Of a stretch of DNA of 64,000 nt, positions 18,299-26,606 are shown piece after piece. Below the pieces are notes generated by a model that saw only the letters and a program-made list of their open reading frames with translations, searched no databases and was not told where the DNA came from. Positions within the stretch are counted from its first letter, which is position 1; each line of letters opens with the position of its first letter. The stretch covers positions 124,145 through 188,144 of the forward strand of contig NZ_KB902239.1 in assembly GCF_000379445.1 (NCBI RefSeq), read 5' to 3'. The stretch comes from Fangia hongkongensis FSC776 = DSM 21703. Its GTDB lineage: Bacteria; Pseudomonadota; Gammaproteobacteria; Francisellales; Francisellaceae. The position numbers and the translations under genes were made by a program.

Positions 18299-18327
18299 AA
18301 ATAGAACGAAAAGTTAGGGTTCTATTT
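18299..18327. terminator. Inverted repeat after proA, possible terminator
   Basis: AAATAGAAC and GTTCTATTT form a perfect 9-base inverted repeat around an 11-base loop, about 90 bases behind proA. The flanking A-run on the left and the TTT on the right make a weak bidirectional terminator plausible, but the T-run is short. It could instead be an operator for the gene at 18392. Confidence 0.4.
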
Positions 18328-18391
18328 GTTACAACAATTTGAATAAGTACTATAACCTAAGAGCAGGTTGTCATAAATAAAAGGCAGGAAT

Positions 18392-18826
18392 ATGGTCAAA
18401 AAAAGCCTGAGTTTCCTTTTACTGATTTTAATGGGAACGTCATTAAGCTTAACAGTATTTGCAACATCAACTGAATCAAAAGTATCAGATGCAACGAATG
18501 AAACTGCGTCATCTACAAGTGCAAAAACCACAGCGACAGAAGATAATTGGACATTGTTTAAAAGTGGTGTGGCAAGTGCCTCAACCGCAACTAAAAACTC
18601 TGTTTCAAATGCTGCAGATGCAACTGGAGATTATGTTGATACCAATTGGGGAAAAGCCAAAGTGATTGCAAGTGAAAGTTGGAGCAATATCAAAGCATCA
18701 ACACAAAAAGGCTGGGAGAGTGTGAAGTCATCCACCAAGTCAACTGCCGATAAAGTAGATGCTTATTTCAACCAAAACGTAACAAAAACAAACCAATCTA
18801 AACAAGGAGATGAAAATAAAAAATAG
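18392..18826 (+). CDS. Exported Ala/Ser/Thr/Lys-rich protein
   Basis: 144 residues with a signal peptide (about 1-25, cut after VFA). The mature part is low in hydrophobic residues and rich in Ala, Ser, Thr and Lys, with a loosely repeated 11-residue rhythm (ASASTATKNSVSNAADATGDY, then WGKAKVIASESWSNIKAST, WESVKSSTKSTADKVDAYF). That pattern is typical of LEA-like or amphipathic-helix proteins that coat surfaces or remain disordered. It ends in a hydrophilic Asn/Gln/Lys tail. No named family recognised. RBS is AGGCAGG-like, 4-6 bases before ATG. Single gene, probably periplasmic. Confidence 0.65.
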   Translation: MVKKSLSFLLLILMGTSLSLTVFATSTESKVSDATNETASSTSAKTTATEDNWTLFKSGVASASTATKNSVSNAADATGDYVDTNWGKAKVIASESWSNIKASTQKGWESVKSSTKSTADKVDAYFNQNVTKTNQSKQGDENKK

Positions 18827-18949
18827 TTGATTTTTTTATTTGGTACGCGCTGGTATTTTAAGCTTAACAGCACTATCTTTATAATTAGAGAATAATACAA
18901 CCCGCAAACGCAAAAAAGCAAATTGTGGAAAATATGGAGGACAATAACT

Positions 18950-19348
18950 ATGCCAATTCAAATTACAGGTCGTCATCTAGAAGTCACCCCAGCACTTAAA
19001 GAGTATGTCGCAGAAAAAATGAATAAACTCAATAATCACTTTGACCATATTATTGCCACCCGTGTTATTCTGTCAGTAGAGAAAGATAATCAGTGTGCAG
19101 AGGCCGTTGTTAATGTCCCTGGGACTGAATTTGTTGCTAAAGCTGAGAATTTTGATATGTATTGTGCGATTGATATGTTGGAGGACAAGCTTGATGCGCA
19201 AGTTAGAAAGCATAAGCAAAAACTCAAAGATCATCGAGCAGAACGTTTGAAAGCTGAAGAAGTAAAGACTGAAGAAGAAGCAGAGCTAATTAAAGAAATA
19301 GACGATTTCCCTTCAGCGGAACAATATTCTGATGGCACTCGAGGCTGA
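18950..19348 (+). CDS. hpf: Ribosome hibernation promoting factor
   Basis: 132 residues from the ATG at 18950 (GGAGG 9 bases upstream). The start [20 protein letters not shown] and the beta-alpha-beta-beta-beta-alpha core up to about residue 100 match the HPF/YfiA fold, which binds the 30S decoding site in stationary phase. It is longer than the 95-residue short HPF and ends in an acidic tail rich in Glu rather than the dimerisation domain of long HPF. First gene of a block with ptsN, hprK and rapZ, as next to rpoN in other gammaproteobacteria, but rpoN itself is not here. Confidence 0.93.
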   Translation: MPIQITGRHLEVTPALKEYVAEKMNKLNNHFDHIIATRVILSVEKDNQCAEAVVNVPGTEFVAKAENFDMYCAIDMLEDKLDAQVRKHKQKLKDHRAERLKAEEVKTEEEAELIKEIDDFPSAEQYSDGTRG

Positions 19349-19406
19349 TAACCGATAAAATGCTCAGACGTTTTGTTATCAAAGTTATATAAATCCTATC
19401 TTTTTT

Positions 19407-19871
19407 ATGAATCTAGAGTCAACAATGAACTTTCTTTCTCCTTTTATCTCTCAAGAACGTACTTTAAATAAAGCAAGCCTTTCAAGTCAAAAGCGGGTGT
19501 TTGAAGTGCTCAGTAATTTGTTGCAAAACCCAGATGATGGGGTTAGCGGAGATTTAATTTATCAAAAATTATTTGAGAGAGAACGAATTGGTAGCACGGT
19601 GATTGGTCGAGGCGTTGCGGTTCCACACTGCCGAGTTGAAAAACTGGAAGTGACTCGTTTGGCCATTTTAACTTTGGAAAGTCCTTTAGAGTACGATACT
19701 AACCAGCAGGCAGTAGAGGTTTTTATTGCAGCTATTTTCCCACTTGAAGTGAATGATGTTCATATACAATTTATGGCTGAGTTGGTTAAGTTTCTAAAAA
19801 GACCTAATATGCTTGAACATATTAGAAAAGCAGACTCTAATGAGGCGTTGTATGCATTATTCTCTCAATAG
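19407..19871 (+). CDS. ptsN: Nitrogen-PTS EIIA component
   Basis: 154 residues of the EIIA(Ntr)/EIIA(Fru) fold. The phosphorylated His74 lies in GRGVAVPHCRVEKL, preceded by the conserved ERERIGSTVIG. In other gammaproteobacteria PtsN controls K+ uptake and sensor kinases and accepts phosphate from NPr. A second in-frame ATG (19425) is possible. It lies 58 bases after hpf and 29 before the HprK-like kinase. Confidence 0.93.
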   Translation: MNLESTMNFLSPFISQERTLNKASLSSQKRVFEVLSNLLQNPDDGVSGDLIYQKLFERERIGSTVIGRGVAVPHCRVEKLEVTRLAILTLESPLEYDTNQQAVEVFIAAIFPLEVNDVHIQFMAELVKFLKRPNMLEHIRKADSNEALYALFSQ

Positions 19872-19900
19872 AATGCTAATGCTGGGTTAACTGATCACCA

Positions 19901-20329
19901 ATGAGTGATGTCCCTTTAGATGCATATCTACATGGAAATATGCTAAGCTATCAAACCAAAGGTATATTACTGTTAGGTGCGCCAGCAAGCGGCAAGTCAT
20001 ACTTAAGCTATGAGCTTGTTTGTCATTATGACTGCAAGCTGATTGCAGATGATTTAGTCCATGTGAGATATCATAATGATAGGCTTACAGGTGAAATTGC
20101 CAATCAGAAGTTTTTAGGCAAAATTCATTTAAGAGATGTCGGGTTTTATGACGTGGATTATCAGTTATCTCCATTTGAAATTCATTATATATATTGTTTT
20201 AGCGAGCTATCTAATCAGCTTAAAGAGAGTTGGCTGATGGCGCATTTAGAAAGCAGATTAATTTTAAAAGGGCAGTATTTAAATACTCAGCGACTTTGTC
20301 AAAAAATAATGCAGATTGTGCAAGGGTGA
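19901..20329 (+). CDS. hprK: Short HPr kinase/phosphorylase (HprK-like)
   Basis: 142 residues, matching only the C-terminal catalytic domain of HprK/P. The Walker A motif reads LLGAPASGKSYLS (about residues 25-37), followed by CKLIADDLVHV (the ADD segment that binds Mg) and an LRDVGFYDV stretch where full-length HprK has the L-R-G-L-G motif. The N-terminal domain of Gram-positive HprK is missing, as in the short enzymes of alphaproteobacteria. Its expected target is the Ser in HPr two genes on, which has the right context. Sits between ptsN and rapZ. Confidence 0.85.
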   Translation: MSDVPLDAYLHGNMLSYQTKGILLLGAPASGKSYLSYELVCHYDCKLIADDLVHVRYHNDRLTGEIANQKFLGKIHLRDVGFYDVDYQLSPFEIHYIYCFSELSNQLKESWLMAHLESRLILKGQYLNTQRLCQKIMQIVQG

Positions 20330-20378
20330 AAAAGAGCTATTGCAAAAATTGAATATTTGTTAAACTATATTGTGTAAA

Positions 20379-21278
20379 ATGAATAAAATGGTGTATACAA
20401 CGGTGGATGAAACCGAGCATTCAATTATTATCGTTGCCGGCGTTTCTGGTGCGGGGAAATCTTCAGTATTGGATGTGCTTGAAGATTGGGGTTATTATTG
20501 TATTGAAAACTTGCCGCATAGCTTATTGCTGGAGACATTAAAGTCACTCAAAGATGCGCCTAAGCATCATCAAAATATTGCAATTTCTCTTTCATCAACT
20601 TCTTTTTGGGAATCAGAAAGCACCGCCTTTGAAAAGGTGAAGCTGCAAAATGATGCTATTCAGTATTGGTATGTTACAGCGGATCCTGAAATTTTGGTAG
20701 AGCGTTATAATGAAACCAGAAGGCGGCACCCTTTATCAGGCTATATTAAGCAGTTATCAACGGCAATTAAAGAGGAAATACATGCGCTTAGCCTGTACTC
20801 CGAGTTGACAGATTATATCATAGATACCAGTGATTTATCTGTTCAAAAGCTGCATTATAAGCTTAAAGATAAGCTTCTTCAAGGGCAAGATTTTGCCCGT
20901 CCAGCTAAAACATTGATTAATCTTTTTTCTTTTGGTTTTAAGTATGGCAGACCAAAAAGAGCGGATTTTATCTTTGATGTTCGAGTGTTACCAAACCCTT
21001 ACTGGGTTAAACCATTACGGGCTTATACAGGAAAGGATCAACCCGTGGTTGAATATTTAGAAAAAGAGCCTTTAGTTAAGGCGCTATTGAATGATCTTGA
21101 AGCCTTTTTGGTGAAATGGTGTCATGAGTTTGAAAAACAATCAAGAAGCTACGTTGAAATAGCAATTGGTTGTACAGGTGGTCAGCACCGCTCTGTTTAT
21201 ATGGTTGAGAAGTTATTTTGCCTTTTAAAACAGCGATTTGAAAATGTGAGTGTTGCTCATAGGGAGTTGAGTGAATGA
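20379..21278 (+). CDS. rapZ: RapZ family RNase adapter / nucleotide-binding protein
   Basis: About 299 residues. The Walker A motif is GVSGAGKSS; the WGYYCIENLPHSLL segment, TADPEILVERYNETRRRHPL, and the C-terminal CTGGQHRSV motif are signatures of the family. In E. coli it guides RNase E to the sRNA GlmZ and so tunes glucosamine-6-phosphate synthesis; elsewhere its role is less clear. A TTG at 20370 is possible, but ATG at 20379 or 20388 is more likely. It overlaps the next gene by 4 bases (ATGA). Confidence 0.94.
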   Translation: MNKMVYTTVDETEHSIIIVAGVSGAGKSSVLDVLEDWGYYCIENLPHSLLLETLKSLKDAPKHHQNIAISLSSTSFWESESTAFEKVKLQNDAIQYWYVTADPEILVERYNETRRRHPLSGYIKQLSTAIKEEIHALSLYSELTDYIIDTSDLSVQKLHYKLKDKLLQGQDFARPAKTLINLFSFGFKYGRPKRADFIFDVRVLPNPYWVKPLRAYTGKDQPVVEYLEKEPLVKALLNDLEAFLVKWCHEFEKQSRSYVEIAIGCTGGQHRSVYMVEKLFCLLKQRFENVSVAHRELSE

Positions 21279-21676
21279 TTGCAATTGTGTTGATTACACA
21301 TGGAGAGATTGGGCAGACGATGGTTGATGTAGCTTCAAGGCTTGTGAGCTTTGATAAAAAGTATATACAAGTTGTATCTTCTTGTGCATATAAGCAGCAG
21401 GAGCTTCTAAAGCGAGTGAAATTCGCATTTGATGCTATGCCAGATACCAGTGGTTATTTAGTGCTAACCGATCTTTTTGGTGCAACACCAACCAATGTAA
21501 CGCAGTTTTTTATGCATCAATATCCACTTGCGGTCATTAGTGGCCTTAATATGCCAATGTTACTCAAAGCATTAACGTACTGTAAAAATGATAATACCTT
21601 GGAAATTGTTGCCAAAAAAGTATATGAATCCTCGCGGGAGTGTATCGTACTGACAGAGGGTCAGCCAGATGATTGA
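21275..21676 (+). CDS. PTS EIIA component, mannose type
   Basis: 133 residues of the EIIA(Man) fold. The phosphorylatable His9 is in VLITHGEIG near the N-terminus, and LVLTDLFGATPTNV is the conserved loop after the third strand. No EIIB, EIIC or EIID domain is fused or adjacent, so it is a regulatory rather than transporting unit. Starts inside the rapZ stop and overlaps the HPr gene by 8 bases, so all three are tightly coupled. Confidence 0.92.
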   Translation: MIAIVLITHGEIGQTMVDVASRLVSFDKKYIQVVSSCAYKQQELLKRVKFAFDAMPDTSGYLVLTDLFGATPTNVTQFFMHQYPLAVISGLNMPMLLKALTYCKNDNTLEIVAKKVYESSRECIVLTEGQPDD

Positions 21677-21944
21677 AGTGGCATTGGTAATTTCAAATGA
21701 GCTAGGGCTTCATGCTCGTGCATCTTCCAAACTTGTGAGTCTAGCTTCAAAATTTGCCAGTGAGATCACAATCAATGCATTAAATGAAAAAATGAGTGCG
21801 AATTGTAAAAGCATTATGGGCATTATGATGCTTGGTATTGGTGTGGGAACAGCTGTACAACTTACTTTTGAAGGAGAAGATGAATTCGAAGCATCAAAGG
21901 CAGTGAAGGCCTTAATTCAAGATAAGTTTGGTGAAGAAAAGTAG
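21669..21944 (+). CDS. HPr-type phosphocarrier protein
   Basis: 91 residues. The active His15 lies in GLHARAS and the regulatory Ser48 (Ser46 in standard numbering) in CKSIMGIMMLG, which is the KSIMG form typical of HPr proteins that are substrates of HprK, rather than the enterobacterial KSLF form. It therefore should carry both the PEP-derived His phosphate and a kinase-dependent Ser phosphate. Last gene of the block; enzyme I (ptsI or ptsP) is not found in the window. Confidence 0.94.
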   Translation: MIEVALVISNELGLHARASSKLVSLASKFASEITINALNEKMSANCKSIMGIMMLGIGVGTAVQLTFEGEDEFEASKAVKALIQDKFGEEK

Positions 21945-22067
21945 TATTTTAAAATAAGTGTCACCGCTATTACAACAATATCGAATTTGCGCTATAATAC
22001 TGAAAGTTGAGAATATTATTAATTTGTAAATATTATAAAAAAATAACAATACTCAATCATGAATTGG

Positions 22068-22085
22068 GAAAAGCTTAAGCTTTTC
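22068..22085. promoter_or_regulatory. Perfect 18-base palindrome upstream of an HTH gene
   Basis: GAAAAGCTTAAGCTTTTC is fully self-complementary, 69 bases before the start of the small DNA-binding protein at 22154. A dimeric repressor site is one reading; with no loop it is a poor terminator. A short cttaag repeat follows at 22085-22090. Confidence 0.45.
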
Positions 22086-22153
22086 TTAAGATTGGCTGCT
22101 TATAATATTGAATTAATAAGATTTAAGGTAAAGAAACAAAGAGGACATGTGCG

Positions 22154-22456
22154 ATGGCTAATCAGTATACAGGAAGCTTTGAACATATTATTCAGCAAAA
22201 ATTCTCCTGCTCTGCAAAGGAAATTTTGCAGCGCTGTGCAGATGAGGGAATGACTTATCAAGATGCTGAAAAGATGTTAGGGTTTAAGCATGGAACGATT
22301 CGTAAATGGGCTAACCGCTTTGATATCAAGTTAAAATCAGGGATCGTTGAGAAAACAGTAAAACGTGACAACTTCTCTAAGATGTTTCAACAAAAAACAA
22401 TTAATAAATATAATGTATTGAGTCGATGCTGGGGGCTAAAGCGCGCTGTAGCATAA
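22154..22456 (+). CDS. Small HTH DNA-binding-like protein
   Basis: 100 residues, basic. The middle (about residues 20-60), ILQRCADEGMTYQDAEKML then GFKHGTIRKWANRFDI, has the shape of a helix-turn-helix: helix, tight turn with Gly, then a recognition helix with Arg, Lys and Trp. It resembles the HTH of small phage- or plasmid-type regulators, but I recognise no named family. Good site GAGGAC 7-8 bases before ATG. Read alone, behind an 18-base palindrome that may be its own operator, and convergent with psd. Confidence 0.7.
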   Translation: MANQYTGSFEHIIQQKFSCSAKEILQRCADEGMTYQDAEKMLGFKHGTIRKWANRFDIKLKSGIVEKTVKRDNFSKMFQQKTINKYNVLSRCWGLKRAVA

Positions 22457-22466
22457 TTGGCTGAAT

Positions 22467-23342
22467 TTACAAAATTATAAAAATATCTGCAAGTTTGTTG
22501 CCAAGCTGAATCGCTTGGCTTTTTTGTATCTGCTCTACCTTGTTATCTGGGAACAGGCAAATAATCGTTGAACCAAAGTTAAAGCGTCCAATTTCAGCTC
22601 CTTTTTTAAAGGTAATATCGTGATTTGAATAATCCCAGCTTTGTGGTGTTTGTGTGTAATTTGGTGCAACTTGATGGTGCCATACGGTCTCTATGCCGGC
22701 AACAAGCATTGCACCAACAAAAATAACCGCTACTTCGCCAATGTGTGTATCAAAATAACAAACCAGCCGTTCATTGAGGGTAAATAAATTATCAATGTAT
22801 TCAGTCGTAATGGTATTGACTGAAAATAACTTACCGGGGATATAGGTCATTTTTGTTAGCTTGCCATCAATTGGCATATGGACACGGTGATAATCACGAG
22901 GTGATAGATAAATAACCGAAAAATCGCTGAAGTTGGTTGAAGCAGGCTCACCAAGAAGTGCGTTTAGAGAGTAGCTTTTGCCCTTTGCCTGAATTAATGT
23001 TTGATTTTCTATTTTACCAGATTGCGTTAACATGCCATCACATGGTGAAATAATCACACGCTCATCATGATCAATTACTCGGGCATCTGCTTTAAGCTCA
23101 CGCGTAAAAAAAGCATTAAAGCTTTTATACTCATTAATATCACTAAAAAGTGCTTCATCAATATTAATATTAAATCGTTTTAAAGCAAGTTTGATAAGAA
23201 AATTTTTTACAGTAGGCTGTTCACAATTTGCTAATTTACCAGCAAGACGCGATAATAGCGCCTGAGGTAAGATTTTTTGTGCACTGATAAAAAGATGATC
23301 TTTAAGGCTCATTGTGAATATTTGACTTCTTAACTTATTCAT
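22467..23342 (-). CDS. psd: Phosphatidylserine decarboxylase proenzyme
   Basis: 291 residues, the length of the E. coli enzyme. The autocatalytic cleavage site appears as [12 protein letters not shown]; the Ser of GST becomes the pyruvoyl group of the alpha chain. The [13 protein letters not shown] and [12 protein letters not shown] segments carry the conserved Asp and His residues. It makes phosphatidylethanolamine at the inner membrane. Single gene, read towards the HTH gene. Confidence 0.95.
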   Translation of the reverse strand: MNKLRSQIFTMSLKDHLFISAQKILPQALLSRLAGKLANCEQPTVKNFLIKLALKRFNINIDEALFSDINEYKSFNAFFTRELKADARVIDHDERVIISPCDGMLTQSGKIENQTLIQAKGKSYSLNALLGEPASTNFSDFSVIYLSPRDYHRVHMPIDGKLTKMTYIPGKLFSVNTITTEYIDNLFTLNERLVCYFDTHIGEVAVIFVGAMLVAGIETVWHHQVAPNYTQTPQSWDYSNHDITFKKGAEIGRFNFGSTIICLFPDNKVEQIQKSQAIQLGNKLADIFIIL

Positions 23343-23434
23343 TAATTGCTTTGCATTGTAAATGATTTTACTTTTGTCGACTACTGATTTATTGTGACTC
23401 AGTTTGAGTGATAAAGATTTAAAGGGGTTAGGTT

Positions 23435-24796
23435 ATGGGTGTTAGTATTTTTGATTTATTTTCCATTGGAGTTGGGCCATCATCTTCGCATACGGTGGGT
23501 CCTATGCGTGCAGGCTTTAAATTTTTAAAGCACTACCAGTCAAAACTGCCCTCAGTAACACGGATACAAATAGAGCTTTTTGGATCGTTGGCATTGACTG
23601 GAAAAGGTCATAGAACAGATTATGCTGTCTTACTTGGTTTTGCAGGAATTGAACCTCAAAGCATTGATATTGCTCATGCAAATAAGGTATATCAAAGTAT
23701 CCTACAAGAGGCTCGTATTTCATTATTAGACAAGTTTAAGGTTAATTTTAACTTGGAGAGTGATTTAATCTTTCACTATACAAAAGCACTGCCAGAGCAT
23801 GCAAATGGTATGCAATTTAGTTTGTATCATAATGAAGAGCTGATTGGTCAAAGAAAGTACTTTTCTATTGGTGGTGGCTTTATTTTAGATGAAGATGAAA
23901 TGTTGAAAGAGTCTGACCCTCAGCCTGCAAAGGCGTATAGTTTTCCCTATGGCTTTGAAAGCGCGGGTGAGCTATTGGATATTTGCGCTAAGAATAATAT
24001 GAGTATTGCTGAGGTAATGTTGGCAAATGAGTGTGCGAGGGCTTCTCTAGATCAGGTGAACAAGGGTGTGCTTGAGATCTGGAATGTCATGGATGCATCT
24101 ATCAATGAAGGGCTTAGAAATAAAGGGGAATTACCCGGTGGACTTAAAGTGGCAAGGCGTGCTAATAGGCTAAAAGATCGCTTGGAAAAAGAGCGTTTAG
24201 ATATTAAAGATTTAAACTGGTTAAATGTTTTTGCAATCGCTGTTAATGAAGAGAACGCCGCTGGTGGTAAGGTAGTTACAGCGCCAACTAATGGTGCAGC
24301 AGGTGTTATTCCCGCGGTCTTAAAGCATCATTTGATGACACATCCATATGCCGGTGAGCGGGATATTATTAACTATCTACTCACTACGGCAGCAATTGGG
24401 ATTTTATTTAAAAAAGGTGCCTCAATCTCAGCGGCTGAGGTAGGCTGTCAAGGTGAGGTGGGCGTGGCGTGCTCAATGGCGGCAGCAGGCTTGTGTGCTA
24501 TTTTAGGCGGAACGGTAGAGCAAGTTGAGAATGCAGCTGAAATGGGGATGGAGCATAACCTTGGTTTAACTTGTGACCCTATTGGCGGGTTAGTGCAGAT
24601 TCCTTGTATTGAAAGAAATGCAATGGGAGCGGTTCAAGCCGTGAATGCAGCAAAGCTTGCCTTGTTTGAAGATGGGCAGAATCATGTCAGTTTGGATAAA
24701 GTTATTCAAACGATGAAAGAGACAGGCAAAGATATGTCTACTAAATATAAAGAGACCTCTTTGGGCGGATTGGCGGTTAATTTACCAGCTTGCTAA
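23435..24796 (+). CDS. sdaA: L-serine ammonia-lyase (L-serine dehydratase)
   Basis: 453 residues, the single-chain form with beta and alpha domains fused. It opens with SIFDLFSIGVGPSSSHTVGPMRAG, and the C-terminal half carries the cysteines for the catalytic [4Fe-4S] cluster (in GVACSMAAAGLC, LTCDPIGG and QIPCIERNAMG). It converts L-serine to pyruvate and ammonia in the cytosol. RBS AAAGGGG about 10 bases before ATG. It overlaps xthA by 4 bases at the 3' end. Confidence 0.96.
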   Translation: MGVSIFDLFSIGVGPSSSHTVGPMRAGFKFLKHYQSKLPSVTRIQIELFGSLALTGKGHRTDYAVLLGFAGIEPQSIDIAHANKVYQSILQEARISLLDKFKVNFNLESDLIFHYTKALPEHANGMQFSLYHNEELIGQRKYFSIGGGFILDEDEMLKESDPQPAKAYSFPYGFESAGELLDICAKNNMSIAEVMLANECARASLDQVNKGVLEIWNVMDASINEGLRNKGELPGGLKVARRANRLKDRLEKERLDIKDLNWLNVFAIAVNEENAAGGKVVTAPTNGAAGVIPAVLKHHLMTHPYAGERDIINYLLTTAAIGILFKKGASISAAEVGCQGEVGVACSMAAAGLCAILGGTVEQVENAAEMGMEHNLGLTCDPIGGLVQIPCIERNAMGAVQAVNAAKLALFEDGQNHVSLDKVIQTMKETGKDMSTKYKETSLGGLAVNLPAC

Positions 24797-25566
24797 TAGG
24801 TGTAATCATAATCAATAACAAGTGGCGCATGATCTGAGAAAAAGTTTTCTTTATAGATAAATTCATCCTTAATACATTTTGCCAAATCAGGTGTAATGAT
24901 TTGATAATCAATGCGCCAGCCTACATTTTTTGCGCGAGCCTGACCTCTGTTTGACCACCATGTATATTGACTTGGCTCATGATTAATCACGCGAAAGGCA
25001 TCTACCCATCCAAGCGAAAAAATATGATCAAGCCAAGCACGCTCTTCTGGTAAAACGCCAGAGGTTTTTTGATTTTGTTTCCAGTTTTTGATATCAATTT
25101 CTTTATGAACAATATTCACATCGCCACAAATAATAAAGCTTCTGTTTGCTTTGATTTGCTGAGCTAAAATTTCCTGATACTTCGCTAGAAAGTCCATTTT
25201 ATAGGCTTGTCTTTCTTCTCCACTTGAGCCAGAGGGGATATAGATTGATGCGATACTTAGTGTATCATAATCAAACTGAATATATCGCCCTTCATTGTCA
25301 GCCCAGTCAATGCCAAGCTTGTGCGTGATGTTAAGAGGCTTTTTCTTCGCATAAATTGAAACGCCGCTATAGCCTTTTTTAACCGCATCGGTATAAGCGT
25401 AAGCATAACCCTCTGGGAAGTAAATAGGATGATCTTGTAGTTGCGAAAACTGTGCCTTGGTTTCCTGAATACATAAAAAATCAGCATCTTGCTGGCTGAA
25501 CCAGTCAAAAAAACCCTTGCGTGTTGCAGCGCGAATGCCATTGGCATTAAAGGAGATAACTCTCAT
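24793..25566 (-). CDS. xthA: Exodeoxyribonuclease III
   Basis: 257 residues from the ATG at 25566 (AGGGA site 5 bases upstream; the frame is open 8 codons further). Family motifs in order: MRVISFNANGIRA, FLCIQETKAQ with the metal-binding Glu, GDVNIVHKEIDI, and the C-terminal FSDHAPLVIDYDY with the catalytic Asp-His. It is the AP endonuclease and 3'-repair exonuclease of base excision repair. It lies downstream of the fkpA terminator. Confidence 0.96.
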   Translation of the reverse strand: MRVISFNANGIRAATRKGFFDWFSQQDADFLCIQETKAQFSQLQDHPIYFPEGYAYAYTDAVKKGYSGVSIYAKKKPLNITHKLGIDWADNEGRYIQFDYDTLSIASIYIPSGSSGEERQAYKMDFLAKYQEILAQQIKANRSFIICGDVNIVHKEIDIKNWKQNQKTSGVLPEERAWLDHIFSLGWVDAFRVINHEPSQYTWWSNRGQARAKNVGWRIDYQIITPDLAKCIKDEFIYKENFFSDHAPLVIDYDYTY

Positions 25567-25591
25567 AATAATCCCTATATAAATCAGCAAT

Positions 25592-25636
25592 AAAAAAGCC
25601 CGCCTGAAGAATAATTAAATTCTTAAGCGAGCTTTC
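25592..25636 (-). terminator. Rho-independent terminator of the fkpA-like gene
   Basis: On the minus strand AAAGCTCGCTTAAGAAT folds against ATTCTTCAGGCGGGCTTT with a few mismatches, followed by a run of T (A-run at 25592-25597 on the plus strand). It lies 26 bases behind the FKBP stop and before the xthA start. Confidence 0.8.
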
Positions 25637-25661
25637 TGATATTTGTTTTTATTTGTTAATA

Positions 25662-26537
25662 TTAGCTGGCAGCTTTAGCTGTTGTTTGTGCAGTTGCATC
25701 ACTTGCTTTTGCGCTGTGATGCGCATTGTCTGCAGCAGCTGGTTTCTCAGCGGCTTTTGCGCTAATTAATTTCACTTTAAAGCTAAGGACCTGATTTGGA
25801 CCAATTTGTGGTGGCGCCATTTCACCATAAGCTGTTTTTGGTGCACAATACAGAATTACTTCTGAGCCAACTGGTACTTGACTGAGTGCATCAGTCCAGC
25901 ATGGAATTACTTGATTTAATGGGAAAGTTGCAGGTTTTCCAGTTTTCTCTGAACTGTCAAATACTTTTCCTAATAGCTCGCCTTTAGCAAGTTTTGCTTG
26001 AGCATCTTTGTCACTGCTAAATACTTTTGCAGGCGTTGTTCCTGTGTAGTCAACGGTTACAGTATCTGTTTTTGCTGGCGCTTTGCCATCACCTTTTTTA
26101 AGGACTTGGAAATACACACCATCAGCTGCTTTTTGAATACCTTTTTCTTTAGCGATAGCGCTCATAAAGGCATCAGAGCTTTTTAAGTTTTCAGTGCTTG
26201 CCGCTTTCAACTTCTCTTGTGCTTTTTTAATCATCTCCTGTTGAAAGGCTTGCATAATTGCTTTGGAATCTTCTTGAGAAATGGCTGAATCTTTTCCTTG
26301 GAGTCCGGCATTAATCCCTTTATTAAGCTCATCCACGCTAAGGTCAATATTTTGAGTTTTAAAGCCTTTACCCATTTCGTAGCCAATGATATAGCTAACT
26401 TTATTCATATCAACTTTAGCGTCTGCTTGAGGCTTATCTACCGTTGTTGCCGCAGGCTGAGTAGTAACATCAGCCGCATATGCACTCATAGATCCAGCCA
26501 GCATTAGCGCTGTGGTCAGAGCAATAATCTTTTTCAT
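25662..26537 (-). CDS. Mip/FkpA-type FKBP peptidyl-prolyl isomerase
   Basis: 291 residues: signal peptide (1-21, cut after AYA), an N-terminal helical dimerisation region (about 40-125, VSYIIGYEMGKGF... IMQAFQQEMI), and an FKBP domain (about 135-260; VDYTGT, KVFDSS, FPLNQVIPCW, YGEMAPPQIGPNQVL). About 20 residues rich in Lys/Asp/Ala are inserted between the VDYTG strand and FDSS, which is unusual. An Ala/Lys/Thr-rich tail follows. Periplasmic or surface-associated folding factor; in Legionella and Francisella such Mip proteins aid intracellular growth. Own terminator; single gene. Confidence 0.9.
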   Translation of the reverse strand: MKKIIALTTALMLAGSMSAYAADVTTQPAATTVDKPQADAKVDMNKVSYIIGYEMGKGFKTQNIDLSVDELNKGINAGLQGKDSAISQEDSKAIMQAFQQEMIKKAQEKLKAASTENLKSSDAFMSAIAKEKGIQKAADGVYFQVLKKGDGKAPAKTDTVTVDYTGTTPAKVFSSDKDAQAKLAKGELLGKVFDSSEKTGKPATFPLNQVIPCWTDALSQVPVGSEVILYCAPKTAYGEMAPPQIGPNQVLSFKVKLISAKAAEKPAAADNAHHSAKASDATAQTTAKAAS

Positions 26538-26606
26538 GATAACTCCTAAGTTCTGTTTAGTAGATTACTTACATCAGAACTATCGTAGAAACTGTCTTCA
26601 AGATTG

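Noticed and set aside
22059-22253. A 64-codon frame that overlaps the HTH gene start
   Set aside because: It has no ribosome site and reads through the palindrome; the 22154 frame has a good site and HTH pattern.
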